Positions 1 through 9,244 are shown, numbered from the stretch's first letter. The stretch: DNA of 64,000 bases from Granulosicoccaceae sp. 1_MG-2023 (GCA_030546905.1 JAUOPI010000017.1:1-64000); one strand, 5' to 3'. The notes: generated by a model from the letters alone, not told the origin. Program-made: numbers and translations.

Positions 1-97
1 CAAACCCCCCCCCCCCCCCCCCCCAAACCCCCCCCCCGTGCCCCCCGGGGCCCCCCGCCGGGGGGGGGGCGCGGGCCCGAACCGGATAGACACAAGT
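1..97. other. C-homopolymer window edge, no gene
   Basis: The first 37 bases are almost pure C, broken only by two short A triplets. Alternating C and G runs continue to about position 80. Nothing else in the window looks like this, so a sequencing or assembly artefact at a contig end is the simplest reading. The reading frame of the next gene is open back to position 38, but that part is compositionally meaningless. I see no promoter here. Confidence 0.6.
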
Positions 98-445
98 ATG
101 ACAACACTCACCACGCACGTACTCGACCAGGTCAGCGGCCTGCCGGGACGTGATATCAACATCGACATTTACCGCCTCGACGGCGAACAACGCCAAGCCC
201 TCGGCTCGGTCACCACCAATCACGACGGACGCACCGACGCGCCCTTGCTCAGCGATGCCGAACCGGGCAGCTACGAGTTGGTCTTTCATATCGGCGCCTA
301 TTTCCGCGCCCGCGGCCTGACGCTCAGCGAGCCCCCTTTTCTCGACCAGGTCGTGATCCGCTTCGGCCTGTCGGCCAGCCTGCCGCATTATCACGTGCCG
401 CTACTGGCCTCACCCTACGGTTACTCAACCTACCGGGGCAGCTGA
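98..445 (+). CDS. uraH: 5-hydroxyisourate hydrolase (transthyretin-like)
   Basis: Predicted to hydrolyse 5-hydroxyisourate, the product of urate oxidation, to OHCU on the way to allantoin. The protein is 115 residues, normal for the family. It starts MTTLTTHVLD, where the His lies in the family N-terminal motif, and ends in the signature YRGS that closes the active site. The ATG at 98 is chosen over the upstream frame because family members begin exactly here and the upstream part is homopolymer. The next gene starts 7 bases after the stop, so the two are probably one transcript for oxidised-purine breakdown. No urate oxidase or OHCU decarboxylase is visible; they may lie beyond the left edge. 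Confidence 0.93.
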   Translation: MTTLTTHVLDQVSGLPGRDINIDIYRLDGEQRQALGSVTTNHDGRTDAPLLSDAEPGSYELVFHIGAYFRARGLTLSEPPFLDQVVIRFGLSASLPHYHVPLLASPYGYSTYRGS

Positions 446-452
446 ACGGTCT

Positions 453-1808
453 ATGTCTGACGCCATCTGGATCAAACAGCCGCTGGCCGTTTACACGGCA
501 AACGCGCAGGACGCCGCCGGCGGCGTGGTCATCCGGGACGGACAAATCACCGAACTGGTGCCGGCCGGAGGCGCACCGCTGACCCGGATTGACAGCGTGT
601 TCGACGCTGCCGACTGCGTGCTGCTGCCGGGCCTGATCAACGCCCATCACCATTTTTATCAGACCCTGACTCGGGCGTTTACACCGGCCTTGAACAAACG
701 GCTGTTTCCGTGGCTGCAGACCCTCTACCCGGTCTGGGCGCGACTGACGGCCGAGCAACTGGCTGTCGCCTCGCGCCTGGCCATGACCGAGCTGCTGCTA
801 TCGGGCTGCACCACCGCCTCAGACCATCACTACCTGTTTACCGACGCGCTGAGCGAGGCTATCGACATTGAGCTGCAGGAAGCGCAGGCACTCGGCATGC
901 GCGTGGTGCTGACGCGCGGGTCCATGAGTCTGGGCCGGGACCAGGGCGGCCTGCCGCCACAGCATACGGTGCAAAGCGAGCCGGTGATCCTGGCCGACAG
1001 CGAACGCCTGGTGCGCAGCTACCACCAGAGCGGCGACGGCGCCATGCAGCAGATTGCGCTGGCACCCTGCTCACCGTTTTCGGTCAGCCGCGAACTGATG
1101 CAGGAAACCGCCGCGCTGGCGCGCCGGCTCGGCGTGCGCCTGCACACCCACCTGGCTGAAACCGCTGACGAGAACAGCTTCTGCCTGCGCGAGTTCGGCC
1201 TGCGCCCGCTTGACTATCTGGAAGACTGCGACTGGCTCGGCGATGACGTCTGGCTGGCTCACGGGATTCATTTTAATGACGAGGAAGTGGCCCGCCTCGG
1301 CCGCCACGGCACGGCCATCTGCCATTGCCCGAGCTCGAATATGCTGCTGGCTTCCGGCATTTGCCGAAGCACTGAACTGGAGGCCGCCGGCGTGCCACTG
1401 GGCCTGGGGGTGGACGGCTCTGCCTCCAACGACGCGTCCAATATGATCGCCGAAGTGCGCCAGGCATTGCTGATCCAGCGTCTGCGCTATCAGGCCGATG
1501 AGGTCACCCATCTCGACGCCCTGCGCTGGGCCACGCGCGGTTCGGCGCGCTGCCTGGGACGTGATGACATAGGCGAACTGGCCGTCGGCAAACGCGCCGA
1601 TCTGGCCCTGTTCCGCTGCGATGACCTGAACTTTTCCGGCGCCGGCGACCCGCTTGCCGCGCTGGTGCTGTGCGCCGCGCAGCGTGCCGCCCATGTCATG
1701 GTCGAAGGCCGCTGGCTGGTTCGCGACGGCCGCGCGCTGCACGTCGACACCGAAGCGTTGCGTGCCGAACACCAACAGGCCGCAAAACAGTTGCAACACA
1801 GGCTTTAG
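453..1808 (+). CDS. 8-oxoguanine deaminase-like amidohydrolase
   Basis: A 451-residue metal-dependent amidohydrolase of the AtzB/TrzN/guanine-deaminase group. The metal-binding motif H65-x-H67 sits in GLINAHHHFYQTLTRA, a sequence style I associate with bacterial 8-oxoguanine deaminases. Further ligands fit the His of HTHLAET and the Asp in GLGVDGSASNDASN. Deamination of 8-oxoguanine to urate would feed the pathway of the preceding hydroxyisourate hydrolase, only 7 bases upstream. A plain guanine or s-triazine deaminase is the alternative. The cytoplasmic location follows from the absence of a signal peptide. Function is inferred from family motifs plus context; the substrate is not proven by sequence. 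Confidence 0.8.
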   Translation: MSDAIWIKQPLAVYTANAQDAAGGVVIRDGQITELVPAGGAPLTRIDSVFDAADCVLLPGLINAHHHFYQTLTRAFTPALNKRLFPWLQTLYPVWARLTAEQLAVASRLAMTELLLSGCTTASDHHYLFTDALSEAIDIELQEAQALGMRVVLTRGSMSLGRDQGGLPPQHTVQSEPVILADSERLVRSYHQSGDGAMQQIALAPCSPFSVSRELMQETAALARRLGVRLHTHLAETADENSFCLREFGLRPLDYLEDCDWLGDDVWLAHGIHFNDEEVARLGRHGTAICHCPSSNMLLASGICRSTELEAAGVPLGLGVDGSASNDASNMIAEVRQALLIQRLRYQADEVTHLDALRWATRGSARCLGRDDIGELAVGKRADLALFRCDDLNFSGAGDPLAALVLCAAQRAAHVMVEGRWLVRDGRALHVDTEALRAEHQQAAKQLQHRL

Positions 1809-1858
1809 TCACAGGCCTGATTTGATTTCCCCACGAACGATCCCGGAGATCTTCATCC

Positions 1859-2620
1859 ATGAAAGACCTGAGCTCTACGAAAAAGACCACCGCCGCCGCC
1901 CTGGCCTTGTCCGCCGCCGTGATCGCGCCCGGCAGCCAAGCCGCCGTCTGGAACAGTTCCAATGTGCAGCTGCTCAGTGGTAATAATTACGAACTGGGGG
2001 AGGAAAAACGCACGATTCTCACCTATGAGAACGCCCTCGGCTGGGCCTACGGCGACAGTTTCATCTTTATCGATGTCACCGAACCGACCTCCGAAGGCAC
2101 CGCCTATTACAGCGAGTGGTCACCGCGCTTTTCCATCGGCAAGATCACCGGCAAGGATATGTCCTTCGGCATAGTCAAAGACCTGATGCTGTCCACCACG
2201 CTTGAAATGGGCAGCGGCACCAGCGCCACACTGGTCGGTATCGGCTTACCTCTGGAGCTGCCGGGCTTTGCCTTCGCCAACGTCAATCTCTACGCCCGCG
2301 ACAGCCAACGCGACTTTGCCAGCGAGCAGACCGATATCGGCGGCCAGCTGACCCTGACCTGGAAACGCCCGTTTGCGCTCGGCGCCACCAGCTGGTCTTT
2401 CGAGGGCTTTCTTGACTATGCCTTCGGCGAAGACAACGGCAGCAATCCGAAAGAAGACAATATCATTGCAGCACCGCGCCTGCTGTTAGATGTGGGCGCG
2501 CTGTGGGACAAACCCGGCGTCCTCGAAGCCGGCGTGGAATACCAGCTCTGGCGTAATAAATTCGGCGTCGACGGCGTCGACGAAGATGTCGCACAAGCGA
2601 TGGTCAAGTGGATCTTCTGA
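1859..2620 (+). CDS. Tsx-like nucleoside-specific outer membrane channel
   Basis: A 253-residue exported protein. The signal peptide ends around residues 28-29 (SQAA). The mature part is rich in alternating aromatic/polar strands and ends in Phe (VKWIF), the usual outer-membrane beta-barrel C-terminus. The layout and length match the Tsx/OmpK channel family, which passes nucleosides. It follows two purine-catabolic genes on the same strand (50-base gap, GGAG ribosome site before the ATG), so it plausibly brings purine nucleosides or bases through the outer membrane for them. A GC-rich hairpin terminator follows. The family assignment is by overall pattern rather than a hallmark motif. Confidence 0.75.
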   Translation: MKDLSSTKKTTAAALALSAAVIAPGSQAAVWNSSNVQLLSGNNYELGEEKRTILTYENALGWAYGDSFIFIDVTEPTSEGTAYYSEWSPRFSIGKITGKDMSFGIVKDLMLSTTLEMGSGTSATLVGIGLPLELPGFAFANVNLYARDSQRDFASEQTDIGGQLTLTWKRPFALGATSWSFEGFLDYAFGEDNGSNPKEDNIIAAPRLLLDVGALWDKPGVLEAGVEYQLWRNKFGVDGVDEDVAQAMVKWIF

Positions 2621-2644
2621 TCCTGCAAACGACCACCTGAGTCA

Positions 2645-2675
2645 CCCCGCCGCCCTGCGGCGGCGGGGCTTTTCT
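2645..2675 (+). terminator. Intrinsic terminator after the purine cluster
   Basis: A GC-rich inverted repeat (CCCCGCCGC pairing with GCGGCGGGG) is followed by CTTTT, 24 bases after the Tsx-like stop. It fits rho-independent termination of the transcript from uraH onward. The T-run is short. Confidence 0.7.
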
Positions 2676-2939
2676 ATCCGGTTGTGAAATAGCCGCCGCC
2701 GGCACAATAAACACAGCCGTATAACGCTGTGAAAATTCCTATACAAACCCGCCGCTAAGCCACCGGCTGCGCGCCTTCTCTCTCTTTTGCGCCACCTCCG
2801 CAGCTGGCCAGAGGCGCCCATAAAAGGCTAGAATTGCCGGCCTGCCTGAGGTCTTCCAGCTCACCTGCGCATGCACACGATCACCATTCAGGCCCACCGC
2901 ACACGCCTCACGTACAACTAGAAGAGAGAGAACCCAACA
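2676..2939. other. Intergenic leader of maeB
   Basis: About 264 bases between the terminator and the malic enzyme start. It must contain the maeB promoter, but I could not find a convincing -35/-10 pair. A purine-rich AGAAGAGAGAGA tract just before the ATG at 2940 is the ribosome-binding site. Nothing else is visible. Confidence 0.5.
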
Positions 2940-5222
2940 ATGACAGATCGGGAAAACGCCGGCTCCACCCCCAATCGCACAGCCGCACTCAACTATCACG
3001 AGTTCCCCAAACCGGGCAAGCTGGAAATCCGCGCCACCAAACCCATGGCGACCGGACGCGACCTGAGTCTGGCCTACTCTCCCGGCGTCGCCGAAGCCTG
3101 CATGGAGATCCACGCCAACAAAGCCGACGCGGCGCGCTACACCGCGAAAAGCAATCTGGTGGCCGTGGTCTCCAACGGCACCGCCGTGCTCGGCCTGGGC
3201 AATATCGGCCCTGATGCGGCCAAGCCGGTCATGGAAGGCAAAGCGGTACTGTTTAAAAAGTTCGCCGGACTGGACTGCTTCGATCTGGAGATCAACGAAC
3301 CGGACCCGGAAAAACTCGCCGATCTGATCTGCAAACTTGAACCAACCTTCGGCGCCATCAACCTGGAAGACATCAAAGCCCCGGATTGCTTTCTGGTGGA
3401 AAAAATCTGCCGCTCGCGAATGAAGATTCCGGTCTTCCACGACGATCAGCACGGCACCGCCATCGTCGCCAGCGCAGCGGCGCTGAACGGCATTTACCTG
3501 ACCAAACGTAAAGCCGAAGAGGTCAAGGTCGTCGCCCTCGGCGCCGGCGCGGCCGGTATCGCCTGCCTGAAAATGCTCGTCACCATGGGCATACGGCAGG
3601 AAAACATTCTCTTGCTCGACAGCAAAGGCGTGGTGCACAGCGAGCGCACCGACCTGTCTCCGCAAAAAGCCGAGTTTGCACAGGTCACCGATAAACGCAC
3701 CATCGAAGACGCACTCGACGGCGCAGATATGTTCCTTGGCGTCTCCGGCCCGAATCTGCTGAGCGCTGAGATGGTGGCAAAAATGGCTGACAAACCGCTG
3801 ATCTTTGCCCTGGCCAACCCGACCCCGGAAATCTCCCCGGACGAAGCGCGCAAAGGCGCACCGAATGCGCTGATCGCCACCGGACGTTCCGATTATTCGA
3901 ATCAGGTCAACAACGTCCTGTGCTTTCCGTTTATCTTCCGCGGCGCACTCGATGCCGGCGCGACCATGATCAACGACGCCATGAAAATCGCCTGCGCCGA
4001 GGCCATCGCGCAACTGGCACGACGCACCACGTCGGCGGAAGTCGGCGTCGCCTACCGCGGTGAACGTCTGGCCTTCGGACCGGATTATCTGATCCCCAAA
4101 CCCTTTGACCCGCGCCTGCTGCCGACCATCGCAGTTGCGGTGGCCAAAGCGGCCATCGAATCCGGCGTGGCGACCCGCGATCTGGATCTCAGCGCCTACC
4201 GCGCCAGCCTTGAGGCCAAGGTATACCGCTCCTCGCTGGTCATGCGTCCGGTCTTTGAAGCGGCCCGTAAAACCAACCGCAAAGTGGTCTTCTCCGAAGG
4301 CGAGGATGAGCGGGTACTGCGCTGCGCCCAGGCCATGCGTGAAGAAGGCCTGGCCGCGCCGGTCCTGATCGGCCGCCCCGACGTCGTCGCCGCCCGTATC
4401 GAACGGGCCGGACTGGAAATCGAGGCCGGCAAAGACTTCGAACTGGTCAATCCGGAACACGACGCCCGTTACCGCGACTACTGGCAAACCTATCACTCCA
4501 TCACCCAACGCCGCGGCCTGACACCGGATCTGGCGCGTGCGGTGCTGCGCACCAACACCACCGCGATCGCGGCCATCATGGTCCACCGCGGCGAAGCCGA
4601 CAGCATGATCTGCGGCACCTTCGGCCAGTATCTCTGGCATCTGAACTATGTCCGTCAGGTGCTTGAGAACCAGCACGTCAAACCGGTCGGCTCCATGTCG
4701 CTGATCCTGCGTCAGGAAGAACCGCTGTTTATCGCCGACACCCACGTGCACGTAGAACAGGAACCGGAAACCCTGGCCGAGACTGTCATCGCATCAGCCC
4801 GCCACGTGCGCCGCTTCGGCATCACGCCCAAAGTGGCCCTGTGCTCAAGCTCGCAGTTCGGCAACCTGGACAACCGCTCGGGGCAGATCATGCGCGCCGC
4901 GCTGGAGATCCTCGACAGCAAACCGCGCTGCTTCGAATATGAAGGCGAAATGCATTCAGACACCGCACTCGACGCGGATCTGCGCGCACGGCTGTTCCCC
5001 AACTCGCGCCTCAGCGGCAAAGCCAACGTGCTGGTCTTTGCCTACTCAGATGCGGCCGGTGCCGCGCGCAACCTGCTGAAAACCTGCGCCGACGGCCTCG
5101 AAGTCGGCCCGATCCTGATGGGTATGGGCAATAAGGCCCATATTGTGACCTCGTCTATCACCGTGCGCGGTCTGATCAATATTGCCGCACTGGCTGCCAC
5201 CGACGTCTCCAGCTACGGCTAA
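2940..5222 (+). CDS. maeB: NADP-dependent malic enzyme with phosphotransacetylase domain
   Basis: Oxidatively decarboxylates malate to pyruvate, supplying NADPH and pyruvate during growth on C4 acids or acetate. The 760 residues match the long MaeB form. The malic enzyme half covers about residues 1-430, with malate-binding signatures such as SPGVAEAC, the [10 protein letters not shown] metal-site motif and an NAD(P) fold [11 protein letters not shown] phosphotransacetylase-like half covers 430-760; in known MaeB proteins this part is regulatory, responding to acetyl-CoA, and has no transacetylase activity. A strong terminator follows the stop. The gene stands alone, between unrelated neighbours. 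A 670-residue open frame on the opposite strand is only its shadow. Confidence 0.96.
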   Translation: MTDRENAGSTPNRTAALNYHEFPKPGKLEIRATKPMATGRDLSLAYSPGVAEACMEIHANKADAARYTAKSNLVAVVSNGTAVLGLGNIGPDAAKPVMEGKAVLFKKFAGLDCFDLEINEPDPEKLADLICKLEPTFGAINLEDIKAPDCFLVEKICRSRMKIPVFHDDQHGTAIVASAAALNGIYLTKRKAEEVKVVALGAGAAGIACLKMLVTMGIRQENILLLDSKGVVHSERTDLSPQKAEFAQVTDKRTIEDALDGADMFLGVSGPNLLSAEMVAKMADKPLIFALANPTPEISPDEARKGAPNALIATGRSDYSNQVNNVLCFPFIFRGALDAGATMINDAMKIACAEAIAQLARRTTSAEVGVAYRGERLAFGPDYLIPKPFDPRLLPTIAVAVAKAAIESGVATRDLDLSAYRASLEAKVYRSSLVMRPVFEAARKTNRKVVFSEGEDERVLRCAQAMREEGLAAPVLIGRPDVVAARIERAGLEIEAGKDFELVNPEHDARYRDYWQTYHSITQRRGLTPDLARAVLRTNTTAIAAIMVHRGEADSMICGTFGQYLWHLNYVRQVLENQHVKPVGSMSLILRQEEPLFIADTHVHVEQEPETLAETVIASARHVRRFGITPKVALCSSSQFGNLDNRSGQIMRAALEILDSKPRCFEYEGEMHSDTALDADLRARLFPNSRLSGKANVLVFAYSDAAGAARNLLKTCADGLEVGPILMGMGNKAHIVTSSITVRGLINIAALAATDVSSYG

Positions 5223-5234
5223 AAACCTCAGGCA

Positions 5235-5271
5235 CAAAAAAAGCTGCCGGCATCACGCCGGCAGCTTTTCC
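5235..5271. terminator. Bidirectional intrinsic terminator
   Basis: A-run, then a perfect stem GCTGCCGGC / GCCGGCAGC with a five-base loop, then TTTT. It lies between convergent genes (maeB on plus, the Cys-module protein on minus) and has A's on one side and T's on the other, so it can serve both. Confidence 0.85.
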
Positions 5272-5288
5272 ATCCCTTCCCCGGTCGC

Positions 5289-7055
5289 TCAGTCCTGCGG
5301 CAGAAAATAATCCGAAAAATCATCCCAACCGGCAATATCACGGCTATCAAGGCCAAGGATATACAGCAACTCAACCGTGTCCGAGGCATCGAATTTACGG
5401 GTAAAGGGATTCAGATAGGTAAACGCCGCCGACCAGGCCTCGCCGAACTGCGCGCTGGCCAGAAAGCGGTTAGCCACCGCGTCATTGCGCTCATTCAGAT
5501 CGGCTGAGGCATTTTGTGTATTCCCGTCGGGCACTTTCACATAGGTGGCATGGGCTTTCACGTAGCTCAGATCGGCCTGGGTGGCTTGTGACTCGTTAAA
5601 TGATTTGGGGCCATAGCTGTGCTGGAACACCCAGATCCGGCTCAGATCCAGCGCAGAATCGCGTTCGGCCAGCTCGCGCATCACATCGGCCGTGTAATCG
5701 GATTGTCCGCCCTCAGCCACCAGCACGCGTCCGCCTGCCAGCAACACCGATTGCCACTGATCGGCCGAGTTCTGCAGGCTCACCTCTCGCTGACGGTGCG
5801 CATTGAACCAACCGCCGGCGACGCCTTCCTCACCCCAGGTGGCATAAAACACAGGCTCGGAGTCCTCCCGGTAAAGATGCGCGACCGGCGCGCCGTAAGC
5901 CCCCGAAACCACGCCGGTGACCTCTTCCAGACCGAAATGCGCAATCACCATTCTGCCGGCAACCGCCGCATGACCGTCATCCGGATCGGGCGCATTATCG
6001 TAATGCAGTGCAATAAAATCGCCCGGTGTATAGATACTGCCGGCAGGCAGGCTCACCGCGGGCACGGACGGATCGTCATTGCCAGACTCAGAGGCGCTGC
6101 TGTCATCCCCGTCGGCAACGGCCGGAATATCGTCTTCGTCAGGCACGGGCTGCGCGCCGCCGGCGTTTTCTGCGCTACCACCCTCGTCCGCATCAACCGT
6201 GTCTTCTTCGGCCACATAGACGGGATTCCGGTAGGAACCACAGACATAACCGTCCGCGTAAGGATCGCAATCGACACGCTTCTGCGTGCATTGCATCGCG
6301 TAATTGCTGATCGCCTCACGCAGATTACCGCCAATCGCCGTGCATTCATCCGCACTGTCACTACCGGCCGTATCCGGCAATTGCGGTGAGACCGGTTCTT
6401 CAACCGCGGGTTCTTCGACCACCGGTTGTTCAGTGACCGTCTCGCCCTCATCGCCGCCGGCCGTCTCATTGCCGCTGCCGGTGTCTGCGCCCGTGTCTTG
6501 TGCGCTATCATCGGTCACCAGCGGGTCAGACCCGGCGGCGTCCTGCAAGGCCTGCAGATCCGCCAGCGTAGGGTTGTTAAAGCTCGCACACAGATACTGC
6601 CCGCGCAGCCCTGTCGCATCACAATCGCGGCGCGGCAAGCTGCAGTTATCCGCATACCGGCGCACCGCCTTGCTCAGCGATTCCCCGGCCGCCACGCAGC
6701 GCGTCGCGTCCATCCCCACATCTGGGTCACTTACCGGCGTCGGCTCCGTGTCCGGCACCGTCGGCTCAGGTGCGACGTCGCCGCTGTCCTCTGCCGCGCT
6801 ATTGTCCGAAGCAGAACTGTCCAACCCCAGATCACTGAGCGTGGGATTATCAAAACTGGCACAGGCCCATTGTCCGTCCGGCAGCTTGTCGCAGTCCTCA
6901 CGGGGCGCGCTACAGGCGCGGGCATAGGCCACCACCGCCGCCTCCAGGGTACGGCCACTGACCACGCAATAGGCCGCCTGAACGGATACAGGCACGAAAC
7001 ACAAGAGGGAAAAGACAAACAGCGGGGAACAACGCAGAACGCAGCGTAACAACAT
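5289..7055 (-). CDS. Secreted protein with three Cys modules and a DPDDGHA domain
   Basis: Not a protein I can name. 588 residues from the ATG at 7055, chosen because it directly begins a good signal peptide (cleavage near VQA-AY). Three copies of a 4-Cys module follow, at about residues 30-65, 120-156 and 238-272, with fixed spacing C-x17-C-x6-C-x8to10-C and the ending [AG]S[FY]xNP. They are joined by acidic Asp/Glu/Ser/Pro linkers. The cysteine pattern resembles X8/CBM43 carbohydrate-binding modules. The last 250 residues form a separate domain beginning near YTPGDFIALHYDN, with an Asp-rich DPDDGHAAVAG motif that could bind metal. A secreted or surface role, possibly on polysaccharide or a nucleoside-like substrate, is inference. 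A CRP-like palindrome lies about 145 bases upstream. Confidence 0.8.
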   Translation of the reverse strand: MLLRCVLRCSPLFVFSLLCFVPVSVQAAYCVVSGRTLEAAVVAYARACSAPREDCDKLPDGQWACASFDNPTLSDLGLDSSASDNSAAEDSGDVAPEPTVPDTEPTPVSDPDVGMDATRCVAAGESLSKAVRRYADNCSLPRRDCDATGLRGQYLCASFNNPTLADLQALQDAAGSDPLVTDDSAQDTGADTGSGNETAGGDEGETVTEQPVVEEPAVEEPVSPQLPDTAGSDSADECTAIGGNLREAISNYAMQCTQKRVDCDPYADGYVCGSYRNPVYVAEEDTVDADEGGSAENAGGAQPVPDEDDIPAVADGDDSSASESGNDDPSVPAVSLPAGSIYTPGDFIALHYDNAPDPDDGHAAVAGRMVIAHFGLEEVTGVVSGAYGAPVAHLYREDSEPVFYATWGEEGVAGGWFNAHRQREVSLQNSADQWQSVLLAGGRVLVAEGGQSDYTADVMRELAERDSALDLSRIWVFQHSYGPKSFNESQATQADLSYVKAHATYVKVPDGNTQNASADLNERNDAVANRFLASAQFGEAWSAAFTYLNPFTRKFDASDTVELLYILGLDSRDIAGWDDFSDYFLPQD

Positions 7056-7526
7056 AAGTCGAGTAAACCTTTTCGTCGGAGTGACCGGCAATAAGCGCCC
7101 CGGGCAGTCGCTGCTACCGTCAGGGAAACGCAAAGTTAAGTGCGCTTTTTACATTGATGCAGCGCCCGAACGCGAGCAGCGGACACCGGAATGTGATCCG
7201 CATCACATTTCGTGCAGTGCGTCACGGTCAGTTGAATACCCGAGCACCGCTATCGGCATTAGAGCGGCAGGCGCCACCAAACCGGCCACAGACGAAAGCA
7301 CGACCGAGTCAGCGGGCTGAATGGCAAGCGACGACAAGGGAACCCGGATTCAGAGTGGCGCACTACGCTGATAATGAAGATTTGAAGACTGAAGAAAAAC
7401 CGCCGGGACGGAGGGATCACGCTGCGCGGCTTGGCGAACCCGTGGTGAATTTATCGCAGCTTAGAAACCCGGAAATCGGGTAACAGGACACGCTTTATAA
7501 GGGAATTATAAGGTAGTCAGAAAAAC
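7056..7526. other. Non-coding gap between secreted protein gene and tRNA-Ser
   Basis: About 470 bases with no convincing gene. It holds the upstream region of the minus-strand secreted protein, including the CRP-like palindrome at 7190-7209. Short open frames here have no ribosome sites and read as arginine/alanine-rich noise. Confidence 0.5.
7190..7209. promoter_or_regulatory. CRP/Vfr-type palindromic operator
   Basis: The core TGTGATCCGCATCACA is a perfect inverted repeat and matches the CRP consensus TGTGA-N6-TCACA at every specified base. The flanking A/T pairs extend the symmetry to 20 bases. It is centred about 145 bases upstream of the secreted Cys-module gene at 7055, the only nearby gene reading away from it. 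I could not fix a matching -10/-35. Confidence 0.6.
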
Positions 7527-7617
7527 TGGCGGAGAGGGAGGGATTCGAACCCTCGATACGCTGTTAACGTATACACACTTTCCAGGCGTGCTCCTTCGAC
7601 CACTCGGACACCTCTCC
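7527..7617 (-). tRNA. serT-like: tRNA-Ser (anticodon GGA)
   Basis: Read on the minus strand, the acceptor stem GGAGAGG pairs with CCTCTCC. The anticodon loop is CTGGAAA with anticodon GGA (serine, UCC/UCU). There is a long variable arm as expected for a type II tRNA, and GGTTCGAATCC forms the T arm. The discriminator G and the CCA end are encoded (7527-7530 on plus is TGGC). All cloverleaf parts are visible. Confidence 0.95.
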
Positions 7618-7791
7618 TGCGTTTTTCTTTGACAGCGGTCTGGCGTACGCCGGTCCGGCACTGTCGGTGCTGCTTTGGAAACGCTTGCTGTGCGTTGCCG
7701 GCCTGCAGCGGCCTGCATCAGGTCAAGGCCGCGCATTTTACCAACATGCGGAAAAATGTCTAGCACCGCAGCAGGATTTTTTTGCCGCTGC

Positions 7792-8127
7792 TTACTCCGG
7801 CTCGCCGGGCGTGTAAATCGGCGAAGGGAAACGCGTGACATTACCGTCGATTTTCGTCACTGAGGCCTTCCCGCGTTTTTCCACCACATCGATGCGGATA
7901 ATCGCATGCATAGGCACAATCGTCGCGCTGACGTCGCCGAATTCGCTTTTCAGCTTTTCTTCCGCAGGGTCCACGACCAGCGTGGTGTGTTCGCCGAAGA
8001 TAAAGTCCTCGAGCACCACAAAGCCGTACATTTCCCCTTGATAGATGTGCCGGACGTAAACCTGATAGACCTGATCCTGATTAACGAAACGGACCCGGTA
8101 AATCGGTTCGGGCGACGGATTGGCCAT
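7792..8127 (-). CDS. DUF1820 family protein
   Basis: A 111-residue cytoplasmic protein starting MANPSPEPIYRVRF. The ATG at 8127 is preferred to an upstream one at 8157 because GGAG sits 7 bases before it. Sequence such as YRVRFVNQDQVYQVYVR and GEMYGFVVLEDF is what I recognise as the DUF1820 family of gammaproteobacteria. No function is known to me. It lies between a tRNA gene and a double thioredoxin protein gene, both also on minus, with no obvious functional link. Confidence 0.8.
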   Translation of the reverse strand: MANPSPEPIYRVRFVNQDQVYQVYVRHIYQGEMYGFVVLEDFIFGEHTTLVVDPAEEKLKSEFGDVSATIVPMHAIIRIDVVEKRGKASVTKIDGNVTRFPSPIYTPGEPE

Positions 8128-8188
8128 AATTGACTCCAAGTAAAAAAGCGCGCGCAACTTTAGCGGGACGCGCGCCCCGCGACAATGC

Positions 8189-9217
8189 TTATTGCATCAG
8201 GTCCGGTTCTTCACCGCGCGCACGCTGCGCATCGGCGCGGTATTCAAGATAGAGTTGGAACTGCGGTGTCTCCAGATATGCATCCTGAGCCACATAGGCC
8301 AAAGCGCCCTCGACATGAAAACCACGCAGCCAGGAATCCGTGCGGAAGACCTCACGTGAGGTCCGGTCAAAGAACAACATCGCCGGCCGGTAGGCGACGG
8401 CCAACTCCGCAGCCCATTGCGCGGCAGTGCGCTCCTCGCCGTCAGGCGTGATCAGAGGCGTGTCAGCGGTCGCATCCAATACCACCACGTGATACTCGTC
8501 GAGCAAGGCCTTGATCCGCGGGCGCGTGAACAGATCCTGATGCAGTTCGTCACAGGCGGCACAGGCGGGCTCTTCAAACAACACTAACAGATGCCCGTCC
8601 GGATCGCGCACCAGCTTGCTCAGATCAATCCCGGCCTCAGCCACGCCCGGCACATCGCCGGCGGCCTGCCCTTCAACACCGTCCGCCGGGGCGCTCAGCG
8701 CCTGCGTATAGCCGGCATCCTCAGCGGACTTATCTACGCCCCACTGCAAGGCACGCAGAAAGCTCTCCGGCGGATACAAGCCGTTCATGCGCAGCGCCAC
8801 ATCGGCTTCGTCGTCGATAATCAGCAACGACGGGGTGAACTGCACGCCAAGCTCTTTGGCAAACTGCTTTTCCGTGGTGCGCAGACCGCTCAGGTCAGCC
8901 ACTTCACGCTCGCCGTTGATATCCAAGGCGACCGTATCGAAGTTCCCGCGGATAAACGCAGCTATATCCTCGCGGGCCAGATTCTCTTCGACCAGTTTGC
9001 GGCAATAGGGGCAATCGTCCTGATAGAAATACAGCAGCAGGCGTTTGCCTTCATTGCCCGCAGCCGCGACATCGGCCTTCAGGTCAAGCGTGGAGGATTT
9101 AAACCAATCGGGCTCCGGCAGAACATCCTCACCGGGAACCGCAGCCCCGAGCGACAGACTCAGGCCGAACAAAACCGGCAGCGCGGCCGGGCAAAGGCGC
9201 AGCAAGTGACGAATCAT
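8189..9217 (-). CDS. Periplasmic protein with two thioredoxin-like domains
   Basis: 342 residues. An N-terminal signal peptide (to about residue 26) places it in the periplasm or membrane. The first thioredoxin-like domain carries C69-P-Y-C72 in a YQDDCPYCRKL context, with a cis-Pro at FTPS (P129). This form resembles SoxW/DsbD-gamma style reductases or copper-handling thioredoxins. A second, shorter thioredoxin-like segment carries C219-A-A-C222 in EEPACAACDELH. A linker of about 40 residues rich in Ala/Gly/Asp joins them. A thiol-disulfide role is expected; the partner is unknown. The start is the ATG at 9217. It lies downstream of rluB on the same strand, with a 27-base gap. Confidence 0.82.
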   Translation of the reverse strand: MIRHLLRLCPAALPVLFGLSLSLGAAVPGEDVLPEPDWFKSSTLDLKADVAAAGNEGKRLLLYFYQDDCPYCRKLVEENLAREDIAAFIRGNFDTVALDINGEREVADLSGLRTTEKQFAKELGVQFTPSLLIIDDEADVALRMNGLYPPESFLRALQWGVDKSAEDAGYTQALSAPADGVEGQAAGDVPGVAEAGIDLSKLVRDPDGHLLVLFEEPACAACDELHQDLFTRPRIKALLDEYHVVVLDATADTPLITPDGEERTAAQWAAELAVAYRPAMLFFDRTSREVFRTDSWLRGFHVEGALAYVAQDAYLETPQFQLYLEYRADAQRARGEEPDLMQ

Positions 9218-9244
9218 GTTTAGAATTCCGGAAAAGTGAAAAGA

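Noticed and set aside
2739-4751. 670-residue open frame on the minus strand
   Set aside because: It lies wholly antisense to maeB, whose motifs are intact. It arises from GC-rich codon structure and has no family motif or ribosome site.
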